Positions 1-4,552 of a stretch of 5,016 bases of DNA are shown one piece after another (position 1 is the first letter of the stretch; every line of letters starts with the position of its first letter). The position numbers and the translations under genes are program-made. This DNA is from Desulfosporosinus sp. (lineage in GTDB: Bacteria > Bacillota > Desulfitobacteriia > Desulfitobacteriales > Desulfitobacteriaceae), in NCBI GenBank assembly GCA_016278585.1, contig JADQBO010000287.1:1-5016 (forward strand). Direction: 5' to 3'. The notes beneath the pieces are model-generated. The model was not told where the DNA came from and made no database searches. It saw nothing but the letters and a program-made list of their open reading frames with translations.

Positions 1-73
1 TAACCCCCCGTAGTATCAGATTTCTATTTTCGTGAGCGATTTCTGCAGCCATTTCCCAACCGAATATAGACGA
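1..73 (-). pseudogene. Possible protein fragment running off the left edge
   Basis: Read on the minus strand, the frame is open from just after a TAA (positions 76-74) to the window edge, 24 codons. It gives a protein-like string containing GWEMAAEIAHENRNLILRGV, with an ATG at 52-50. There is no convincing ribosome binding site before that ATG, so this may be either the start of a gene or an internal scrap of one. I do not recognise the family. The case rests only on its amphipathic, charged composition, and 24 open codons are easily found by chance. Sequence beyond the left edge would settle it. Confidence 0.22.
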
Positions 74-210
74 TTAAGCCCTAGCCCTCACATAGAATGC
101 ATAATAGGCCAATAAATCACACATTAGGCGGTTTAGAAATTATCGTTTACCTTAGGCAAATTTACTAAATTTTATGATCTTCTTCAACTGCTTAGCCAAA
201 TAAACTTGTG

Positions 211-231
211 TCAGAACTTCGTAGGTTCTGA
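211..231. repeat. Inverted repeat, 7-bp stem
   Basis: TCAGAAC (211-217) pairs perfectly with GTTCTGA (225-231) around a 7-base loop. No T-tract follows on either strand, so it is not an obvious terminator. It is the first of three inverted repeats leading up to the frame at 384. Its role is unknown. Confidence 0.4.
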
Positions 232-293
232 AGGCAGAATGCTAAGCGGCACTTAGGCTGCTAGAGCGTAATTGTTTTTGTTAACTATTTTTG

Positions 294-318
294 TCCACCG
301 TTTAACGAGACAGGTGGA
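294..318. repeat. Inverted repeat, 6-bp stem
   Basis: TCCACC (294-299) pairs with GGTGGA (313-318) around a 13-base loop. Read on the minus strand, the right arm is followed by CAAAAAT, a weak T-poor tail that does not make a good terminator. It could be a weak RNA hairpin, a protein-binding site or the worn end of an insertion sequence. I cannot tell these apart. Confidence 0.35.
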
Positions 319-337
319 ATCTCAACGCGCAATATGA

Positions 338-379
338 AAACCCTCGTGGGTAGAGAACTTTTCTCTTTCAGGAGGGTTT
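338..379 (+). promoter_or_regulatory. Nested stem-loop that buries a Shine-Dalgarno site
   Basis: The outer stem is AAACCCTC (338-345) with GAGGGTTT (372-379), a perfect 8-bp match. Inside it, AGAGAA (352-357) pairs with TTCTCT (361-366) around a CTT loop. The right outer arm contains most of AGGAGGG (370-376), which sits 7 bases before the ATG at 384 and is the best ribosome binding site in this region. In RNA the hairpin would pair CCCTC with the Shine-Dalgarno sequence and so block initiation unless opened. No U-tract follows, so a plain terminator is less likely. The structure is seen in the sequence. A regulatory role is inferred. Confidence 0.5.
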
Positions 380-383
380 AGTA

Positions 384-668
384 ATGTTTGAAGGTCTAAT
401 ATTGTTTCTAACAACATCTATTCCCAGTATATCGCTAAATAGCAAGGCCATTTATGACATCAACAAAATCTTACCTACATCTAAATTCATTCGAGAATTA
501 GAAGGAATATGTAGGAAAAAATGGTCAAACACTCCCTGGCTTAAGTGGTGCACCATTGTTAAATTGGCGAACCGGTGGCGTCTGTGGCATCATCAAAACA
601 AGTCGGGACCCACATTCATCGGCTGTTGGTCGTGCTATACCGACATCAACAATCTTAAAGACATTTAA
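384..668 (+). pseudogene. Open 5' frame with strong RBS; its end is out of frame with the protease
   Basis: The frame runs 94 codons from an ATG preceded by AGGAGGG at 7 bases. Its first half (MFEGLILFLTTSIPSIS...) is hydrophobic at residues 5-13 and matches nothing I know. From about codon 50 onward it is only the out-of-frame shadow of the protease sequence, which runs in the next frame. The real content is therefore at most about 45 residues. It could be the original N-terminus of the protease-NACHT protein, joined by a one-base slip near 500-525, or an unrelated short leader frame. If translated today, the product would be a nonsense 94-residue peptide. Confidence 0.35.
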
Positions 669-804
669 ACAATTATCAATCTTGCAATCCGAATTCCATA
701 GTCAACTAAACACTTGGTTTGATTGTCTAAATTCGAAGCAATTAGAATTGCTAGATACACATACTTCAGGTAGTTCACCATTCAAGGATTTCTATCTGTC
801 GTAA
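502..804 (+). pseudogene. Trypsin-like serine protease domain, C-terminal part (segment of the pseudogene)
   Basis: After a TAG at 499-501, frame 1 is open for 100 codons. It contains LPGLSGAPLLN, the classic GxSGxP setting of the catalytic serine (AGT, 544-546). It continues with RTGGVCGIIKTSRD and GRAIPTSTIL, the end of a chymotrypsin-fold domain as found in trypsin/NACHT fusion proteins. The tail (QSEFHSQLNTWFDCLNS) is the family's usual connector. The serine is kept, but the upstream His and Asp of the triad cannot be found in any frame. The segment ends at TAA 802-804, where the next piece resumes in another frame. Confidence 0.75.
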
Positions 805-818
805 CTAATTATTGTAAA

Positions 819-1133
819 AACCTCCCATATTTGAGTCTAAGGAAAAGGCCTTCTCCTAAAACATTGGATAAATTATATGTGCCTCTTAGGGCCCGCTCCC
901 AGAATGGAAAAGACAAACATGAAAAAGACAATCCTAAGCCTAAACAGCCTGAAATTATTGACATTATCGATGCAATTGAAAATCACCAACATTTATTTAT
1001 TGTTGGAAAACCTGGAGCTAGAAAATTCACCCTATTAAGAGAAATAGCTTTGCGCTGTTGGGAAAAGCCCGAATCGATTGGACTTGATAAACATTACATT
1101 CCTCTAATTGTTTTTTTTATGACAAGTGGCTAA
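819..1133 (+). pseudogene. Linker and NACHT P-loop with mutated Walker A (segment of the pseudogene)
   Basis: From 819 the frame reads NLPYLSLRKRPSPKTLDKLYVPLRARSQ-like linker sequence, then a charged stretch. A NACHT start follows (IIDAIENHQHLFIVGKPGARKFTLLREIALRCW). The Walker A should be GxPGxGKS/T. Here the second glycine is arginine (AGA, 1020-1022) and the S/T after Lys is phenylalanine (TTC, 1026-1028). Each is one transition away from the expected residue. Both changes should abolish nucleotide binding, which fits a dead gene. The segment stops at TAA 1131-1133 shortly after the conserved HYIPLIVF strand. An apparent ATG at 831 is absent: position 831 is a TTG inside the linker and has no ribosome binding site, so it is not a start. 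Confidence 0.75.
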
Positions 1134-1340
1134 TACCACAGGGATTTTTGAAGAGCGATTAAATACTCTTTATCTACTGAATAAGCCTTGACCTAAAGCC
1201 TTCCTAATGGTTTTTTTAAAGAATGGTCAATTCGTGAGGGAGCTCCTTGGATAATTCTGTTTGATGCATTAGACGAAGTTCCTTCTAGTCAACGTGAAGA
1301 TATTCCATATCTACTGTTTCTAAGTAAGAAAATGCCATAA
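1126..1340 (+). pseudogene. NACHT middle scrap and Walker B (segment of the pseudogene)
   Basis: Frame 1 at 1126-1191 reads VANTTGIFEERLNTLYLLNK before a TGA. Frame 3 from 1197 then reads SLPNGFFKEWSIREGAPW, followed by the Walker B strand IILFDALDEVP (Asp 1263-1265, Asp-Glu 1272-1277). The D-A-L-D-E order is typical of NACHT/STAND NTPases, where the first Asp coordinates Mg and the following acidic pair takes part in hydrolysis. The motif itself is intact. The frame ends at TAA 1338-1340, before any sensor or winged-helix region. The open frame that follows at 1347 is in the same frame but does not look like a NACHT continuation. Confidence 0.75.
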
Positions 1341-1346
1341 GGCTAG

Positions 1347-1646
1347 AGATTAGAGGTTTCAATCCAACAGACTCTTAACCTCGTCTTAACTGTGATTGGA
1401 ATGCTAACACAGTTAATTTGGAAAAAAGAAAACTCTGGATGTGAACCAGCAGAATCCAAAAAAGCTGATTTCGTTTGGTTTCAATTATCCAGGTTTGCGC
1501 CAAAAGTCGGTACCTATATTTCAATTGACCGTTGGGGACTTTTAAATGGAACCGCAATTACGGTCAAAGAAAATCTGGGTGACGCATTGTTTTGTCTGAA
1601 TGAGTTAATATCACGACTAGACATAGAGGTTTGGGGAAATCAATAG
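1347..1646 (+). CDS. Open frame of unknown function, probably a gene fragment
   Basis: The frame is open for 99 codons after a TAG at 1344-1346. Possible starts are GTG 1392 and ATG 1401, neither with a Shine-Dalgarno. The product from 1392 is 84 residues. It has a hydrophobic N-terminal run (IGMLTQLIW), a charged part, then a strand-rich stretch (FVWFQLSRFAPKVGTYIS, DRWGLLNGTAITV) and a final amphipathic helix (LGDALFCLNELISRL). It looks protein-like but I do not recognise it. It shares the frame of the Walker B piece upstream, so it could be a diverged later part of that protein. It could also be a separate remnant belonging with the gene that follows. The antisense frame at 1557-1375 is its shadow. 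Confidence 0.35.
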   Translation, partial: RLEVSIQQTLNLVLTVIGMLTQLIWKKENSGCEPAESKKADFVWFQLSRFAPKVGTYISIDRWGLLNGTAITVKENLGDALFCLNELISRLDIEVWGNQ

Positions 1647-1710
1647 AAAATTCACATCTCCTAATACATTTAACATGTTTATTTGATGTTACTCAACCCC
1701 ATTCTGCAAT

Positions 1711-2109
1711 GTGTACCCCATCTCAAGGACAATTTGGGTTTTTGGTATTCCAATCAAATGCCCTAAGCCTTCCTTATTTAAGTCAGATGCAGAAAAGCTT
1801 TGTGATTTATATGGTTTCTCTAAGCTAATTACTGTCTCCAACCGAATGGAAGATTGGCAGAGAGGATTCTTCAGTTATGAGGTAAAGGGTACTTTGATTA
1901 ATAAGCGCACAGTTCTTGTTGAAGCAGAAGGCGTTGGCTGCTGCAACTCACGCGAACGTAAATACAAAAATCAGGATGCATTTAACATTTCCAATACCAT
2001 TCTCAAAATGGCTAAGAAACGGGCAATAGTCGATGTAGTTTTATCGGCCACACGTTCATCGGGAATCTTCTCACAGGATATTAATACAAACAGGGAGCGG
2101 AAAGTTTGA
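1711..2109 (+). pseudogene. Conserved mobile-element protein, 5'-truncated; possible Rad52/RecT-like annealing factor
   Basis: The frame from GTG 1711 gives 132 residues. From about residue 13 it follows a conserved family layout. A degraded YGxIPGxxKPSL-type box appears here as FGIPIKCPKPSLFK, followed by DAEKLCDLYGF. An EDWQRGFFSYEV core comes next, then GVGCCNSRERKYKNQDAF, and a C-terminal helix KMAKKRAIVDVVLSATRSSGIFSQDI. I recall such proteins as conserved 'hypothetical' genes in phages and integrative elements. The N-K-M-A-x-x-R-A helix resembles the end of Rad52/Erf-type single-strand annealing proteins, which is an inference. The usual N-terminal region before the IPG box is missing, no Shine-Dalgarno precedes 1711, and the IPG box is worn, so the 5' end is broken. 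The C-terminus looks intact. Its stop overlaps the start of a small ORF. Confidence 0.6.
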
Positions 2110-2264
2110 GTATAGCTGTCCTTAACATTACCGAGGGTCTTGATAAAAATGATTCATCGAAAATTGAAGAAGGCCTTTAAGATATGAACCAATCCAGTAA
2201 AACTATGGCTCAAGGAATAGATGAAATGAAAAGCATTTTAACCAGTGATGGAATTAGCTATTAA
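2106..2264 (+). pseudogene. Small coupled ORF interrupted by one in-frame stop
   Basis: A TTG start at 2106 overlaps the TGA of the upstream frame (TTGA) and lies 8 bases after GGGAG (2093-2097), a good arrangement for translational coupling. The frame reads MSIAVLNITEGLDKNDSSKI and ends after 24 residues at TAA 2178-2180. The same frame then continues for 27 further codons (DMNQSSKTMAQGIDEMKSIL...) to TAA 2262-2264, just before the terminator. The composition matches across the stop (acidic, amphipathic, no Cys), so one substitution probably split a 52-residue protein. Alternatively, the second half starts on its own at ATG 2184 with GAAGAAGG upstream. I do not recognise the family. Confidence 0.45.
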
Positions 2265-2270
2265 CTACCA

Positions 2271-2300
2271 GAAGGGCCGAACGGTCCTTCTTCTTTTTCT
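2271..2300 (+). terminator. Strong rho-independent terminator
   Basis: GAAGGGCC (2271-2278) pairs with GGTCCTTC (2283-2290), 8 bp with one G-U pair, closed by the stable GAAC loop and followed by TTCTTTTTCT. It lies 6 bases after the last stop of the small ORF and so ends the plus-strand unit. There is no T-tract on the opposite side, so it works in one direction only. Confidence 0.85.
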
Positions 2301-2343
2301 AATATATTGGCAATTGCCTATGGTACTTTTTTTAATTATTTAT

Positions 2344-2604
2344 CTACCCAACCCCTATATCTTTTTCCATCGCATTGTCTTCTCTCAATGCTGGAGGCAG
2401 TATTTATAATTTTAAAAAAAGAAGCGCTCTAACGCTCCCTACAAACCATCCATACACGAGTGTACCTCCCTCTAACCAGGGTTGTAGCTTATCGTTGGTA
2501 ATTATCAGTGTGTATCTATTACTATCGCTAGCAATGTTATAATAACTGCTATAGACTCCATCTTTCGTTTTAGCTTCTTTATCATCATTATAACCTTCTT
2601 CAAA
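2344..2604 (-). pseudogene. Unidentified minus-strand protein fragment
   Basis: After a TAG at 2607-2605, the minus strand is open for 66 codons to TAA 2406-2404. It then continues in the same frame for 19 more codons (LPPALREDNAMEKDIGVG) to TAG 2346-2344. The first part contains KDGVYSSYYNIASDSNRYT and then LIITNDKLQPWLEGGTLVYG, which looks like a real beta-rich protein. There is no usable start codon with a ribosome binding site, so this is at best a 3' fragment with one extra stop. I do not recognise it. A 66-codon open run could arise by chance in this window, so confidence is modest. Confidence 0.33.
2414..2438 (-). terminator. Minus-strand intrinsic terminator
   Basis: Read on the minus strand, GGAGCG (2438-2433) pairs with CGCTTC (2426-2421) around a 6-base loop. 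The stem has 6 bp including one G-U pair and is followed directly by seven T (2420-2414). It faces the plus-strand terminator at 2271-2300, as expected between converging units. Oddly, it lies inside the open frame of the minus-strand fragment, just before that fragment's TAA. Confidence 0.6.
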
Positions 2605-2626
2605 CTATGGTACTTAAACCACAGAT

Positions 2627-2761
2627 TTTAAGAAGGTTAGCCAGGAGTTTGCCGAAGACCTGTTGTGCTAGGAGCTAATAAAGACTAAAAAGCTGACCCA
2701 CTCTCCTATGTAGCTAACAACCGAGTTAAGCCCTACTCAGGTTGGCTTTAACAATCCTGCG
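2627..2761 (+). pseudogene. Unidentified fragment with two internal stops
   Basis: Frame 2 reads FKKVSQEFAEDLLC, stop, ELIKTKKLTHSPM, stop, LTTELSPTQVGFNNPA, then TAA at 2762. Both internal stops are TAG. The pieces keep the same frame and together resemble a helical, helix-turn-helix-like segment (LTTELSPTQVGF), which suggests a short gene killed by point mutations. I cannot name a family, there is no start or ribosome binding site, and chance is a real alternative. Confidence 0.25.
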
Positions 2762-2851
2762 TAACCATAATAGAGGAATGTATATTATTCCGTTGAAATA
2801 GTCCACTGTACTCTTTTAGACAACATCGCAGATATACCATAGAAACTAATC

Positions 2852-2875
2852 GGAGAGGGGCAAAAAGCTAAAGTG
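2852..2875 (+). promoter_or_regulatory. Ribosome binding site and GTG start of the DUF429-like gene
   Basis: GGAGAGGGG (2852-2860) precedes GTG 2873 by 12 bases, slightly long when counted from its last G but normal if the upstream GGAG pairs less fully. The GTG begins NVKRIIGIGWDVGG, the expected N-terminal strand of the family, and no ATG lies close by in frame. This fixes the start at 2873. Confidence 0.65.
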
Positions 2876-3634
2876 AATGTAAAGAGAATTATAGGTATTG
2901 GCTGGGACGTTGGCGGGTGGGCAGGAGACAAACAAGGAATTGCTGTTGTCCAGTGGGATTTTGGTTTTGACAGTTTAAATTGGATGGGTACACCACGTCA
3001 AATCACAATTCCGGTTGGATCCATGCTTACACCAGAAAATATTGTGGCCCAGGTAACAGGTACATATAACAATGATTATTTCAATGAATCACTAGTGATT
3101 ATTGGAATTGATGCTCCATTAGGATATCCAACGGACTTCATCCAGTTTCTTTCAGGTAACCTCTTAGGTTTTACTAAACCCGAAAGAGAAATTGATAATA
3201 GCTTAGCATATAGGGATACGGACAGGCACATATTTAAGGAGTTAAATAAGAAGCCACTATCACATGTTTTCGATAAATTAGGTAATAACAGTACCGTTGC
3301 AATAACACATCTCCAGCTCTGGGAGAATTCTGGATACTCAATTCATCCCCGGAACCGGAGTGAACATGACCGGAAAGTTATTATTGAGGTTTATCCAGCC
3401 CTTGTAAAGAACAGTAGGACAAGTGACGCAAGGGAGCCAATCAAGGGTCTTTTGCCTGATAATTTACCACCTGGCACAGATGCATACGATGCAGCAATTT
3501 GTGCAATAATGGCAGTTGCCTATGGTGCGAGGGGTAGATTTGGAAAATTACCCGAAATGGTTGAACCGCCAGGTGGTTCACAAGCGGTTATGTTAGAAGG
3601 CTGGATCTATCATTTTCCAAAAGGTTCATGCTGA
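2873..3634 (+). CDS. DUF429-like predicted RNase H-fold nuclease
   Basis: This intact frame of 253 residues starts at GTG. The layout fits the DUF429 family, predicted RNase H-fold nucleases of unknown substrate. There is an N-terminal GIGWDVGGW strand (Asp12), then VIIGIDAPLGYP (Asp80, the GIDAPLG signature). A YRDTDRHIF segment follows (113-121, the family's R-x-T-D type box), then IIEVYPAL (Glu172) and a C-terminal DAYDAAICA helix (Asp203, Asp206). These acidic residues are the expected metal-binding set, and all are present. There is no signal peptide or membrane segment, so it is probably cytoplasmic. It stands alone on the plus strand and converges on the minus-strand pair to its right. 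It is one of only two intact genes in a strip of broken ones. Family assignment is by motif recognition. The catalytic activity is predicted, not shown. Confidence 0.75.
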   Translation: MNVKRIIGIGWDVGGWAGDKQGIAVVQWDFGFDSLNWMGTPRQITIPVGSMLTPENIVAQVTGTYNNDYFNESLVIIGIDAPLGYPTDFIQFLSGNLLGFTKPEREIDNSLAYRDTDRHIFKELNKKPLSHVFDKLGNNSTVAITHLQLWENSGYSIHPRNRSEHDRKVIIEVYPALVKNSRTSDAREPIKGLLPDNLPPGTDAYDAAICAIMAVAYGARGRFGKLPEMVEPPGGSQAVMLEGWIYHFPKGSC

Positions 3635-3670
3635 TAATCCCAGTTGAATTTTTAGGTTCCTACTACCTGA

Positions 3671-3838
3671 TCATCTATGTACCTTAATTGAAAGCATTTT
3701 ATCCATTAAGCATATAGGATGGATGGATTCCACCGTTTCAATATAACCCCCATTGTCAATTCAAAGGCCTTAAGGTTTATTAGGTAATTCACGTACTTCA
3801 GGAGCTTTCCCTGGCTTAACTGCTAAGCTCCTATCCAT
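3671..3838 (-). pseudogene. Broken DUF3846-like gene
   Basis: Minus-strand translation from ATG 3838 gives MDRSLAVKPGKAPEVRELPN, a close match to the start of DUF3846 proteins (M-x-x-L-x-VEPGKxPEVREI-x-N). After KP come TAA, GL and TGA. The same frame then resumes with IDNGGYIETV, the family's VGGYIEAV core, and CLMDKM before TGA 3673-3671. DUF3846 is a small domain of unknown function that I know from phages, plasmids and integrative elements, usually about 100 residues. Two internal stops and a short C-terminus show that it is dead. It lies 37 bases after the present stop of the zinc-site gene on the same strand. AAAAGGAG (3863-3856) is upstream, 17 bases from the ATG, rather far. Confidence 0.65.
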
Positions 3839-3868
3839 TCAAGCAATTTAGTACTCTCCTTTTATAGA

Positions 3869-3886
3869 AGCAAGGCTAGCAAGGCT
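3869..3886. repeat. Perfect 9-bp tandem duplication at a stop codon
   Basis: AGCAAGGCT occurs twice in direct succession (3869-3877 and 3878-3886). On the minus strand the junction of the two copies makes the TAG (3878-3876) that ends the coiled-coil gene. The unit is exactly three codons long, so the frame is unchanged on either side. Confidence 0.85.
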
Positions 3887-4541
3887 CTTCATTTGGATAC
3901 CAATCACAGCAATCTTGATGTACATATTTTCTCCGGCCATTTGAAAACTCTGCTTGACAAATAGGTGCGCCTTCATAGATTTGCCCTTTACAGTAATAAC
4001 ATTCACTTTGAAATCTTGAGACGAAGACGGTTCCGGTCTTCTTAGGTTTATTACCCAATCCGAGACTCATTTTAGTAACTTGATTTCTTTGATTCTGAAT
4101 AGTAACGTTGTATCTATTTTCTAGATCATGTTTTATACTGTCTAATTGTTCATTAACTCTATTAGCAATTTCATTTTCCATTAGATCTTTAAAGTCCTTA
4201 AGGTTATCTTTTTTCTGAATTAATTTACTAAACCGTCCAACTAATTCAATTTCTTTTGCACGTACTGCTTTTACAATTTCATCGGATAACATTAAGTTAA
4301 ACTTCTTAGTTAACTCTTCTTCTCGAGAACGTACAATTTCTGAATGCTTTTTTGTTAACTCAATAATTATATTTTCCAATTCAATACATTTCTTCTTATA
4401 TTCTTCAGTTCCATGATTATACTTTGTATTTTCTCTACGCTCGTAAAAATTCGCAAAATCACCTCTGCTCCACTCATCTATTGAATATGGAATTCCATGT
4501 TCTACGGACCTTACTCTTTTCTTTGTCACAGTTAATTTCAC
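3876..4541 (-). CDS. Coiled-coil protein with C-terminal Cys/His zinc-site candidate
   Basis: An intact minus-strand frame of 221 residues. GTG 4541 is the start: an in-frame TGA lies immediately before it, and GGAAG (4552-4548) is 6 bases upstream. Residues 1-45 are basic to mixed (MKLTVTKKRVRSVEHG). Residues 46-150 are rich in Glu and Lys with heptad-like spacing, a probable coiled coil. Residues 151-178 are a Lys/Asn linker. The C-terminus has CYYC (181-184), Cys195, HQDCC (208-212) and a final Cys221. This CxxC...HxxC pattern with an intervening I-x-x-G-A-P-I segment resembles small treble-clef or PARP-type zinc fingers. It is cytoplasmic by appearance. No family name comes to mind. Nucleic-acid binding is possible but not shown. 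It is followed on the same strand by the DUF3846 remnant. The plus-strand frame 4424-4642 is its antisense shadow. Confidence 0.7.
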   Translation of the reverse strand: MKLTVTKKRVRSVEHGIPYSIDEWSRGDFANFYERRENTKYNHGTEEYKKKCIELENIIIELTKKHSEIVRSREEELTKKFNLMLSDEIVKAVRAKEIELVGRFSKLIQKKDNLKDFKDLMENEIANRVNEQLDSIKHDLENRYNVTIQNQRNQVTKMSLGLGNKPKKTGTVFVSRFQSECYYCKGQIYEGAPICQAEFSNGRRKYVHQDCCDWYPNEEPC

Positions 4542-4552
4542 TCATTTCTTCC

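Larger units (their letters stand above)
74..337. other. Non-coding stretch with two inverted repeats
   Basis: No frame on either strand stays open long enough or gives a recognisable protein. The only structure I see is the two inverted repeats listed separately (211-231 and 294-318). No tRNA, CRISPR repeat or convincing sigma-A promoter pair was found. Confidence 0.5.
384..1340 (+). pseudogene. Decayed trypsin-like protease / NACHT NTPase fusion
   Basis: This is the remnant of one large protein with an N-terminal trypsin-like serine protease domain joined to a NACHT-type STAND NTPase. Its pieces are listed separately: protease 502-804 (frame 1), linker and Walker A 819-1133 (frame 3), a middle scrap 1126-1191 (frame 1), and Walker B 1197-1340 (frame 3). 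The reading frame changes at least four times and meets several stops, so no full product can be made. The first 40 or so codons from ATG 384, in frame 3, have an excellent Shine-Dalgarno but no recognisable homology. The protease His and Asp regions are not visible. The sensor and helical half of the NTPase, after Walker B, is missing. Proteins of this architecture are known or predicted in bacterial conflict and anti-phage defence (Avs-like and bNACHT groups). Assignment of the two domains is firm. Treating 384 as the original gene start is uncertain. Confidence 0.8.
2301..2872. other. Gap between genes with two unidentified protein-like remnants
   Basis: No intact gene lies here. It contains a minus-strand terminator-like hairpin (2414-2438), a minus-strand open fragment (2604-2344) and a plus-strand fragment with internal stops (2627-2761). 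A 10-bp palindrome GGCAATTGCC is at 2309-2318. I see no clear promoter for the gene at 2873. A TTGAAA at about 2794 lacks a good partner hexamer. Confidence 0.5.

Noticed and set aside
1375..1557. Minus-strand 60-codon frame
   Set aside because: Antisense shadow of the 1347-1646 frame, with no ribosome binding site and no recognisable protein.
1631..1828. Plus-strand 65-codon frame
   Set aside because: Overlaps the conserved 1711-2109 sequence out of frame and has no homology of its own. At most it may mark a frameshift near the worn IPG box.
2309..2318. Palindrome GGCAATTGCC
   Set aside because: Single 10-bp palindrome with no second copy or nearby promoter, too little to call an operator.
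3800..3832. Perfect 8-bp inverted repeat AGGAGCTT/AAGCTCCT
   Set aside because: Lies inside the DUF3846 remnant, has a 17-base loop and no T-tract, so chance within coding sequence is more likely than a terminator.
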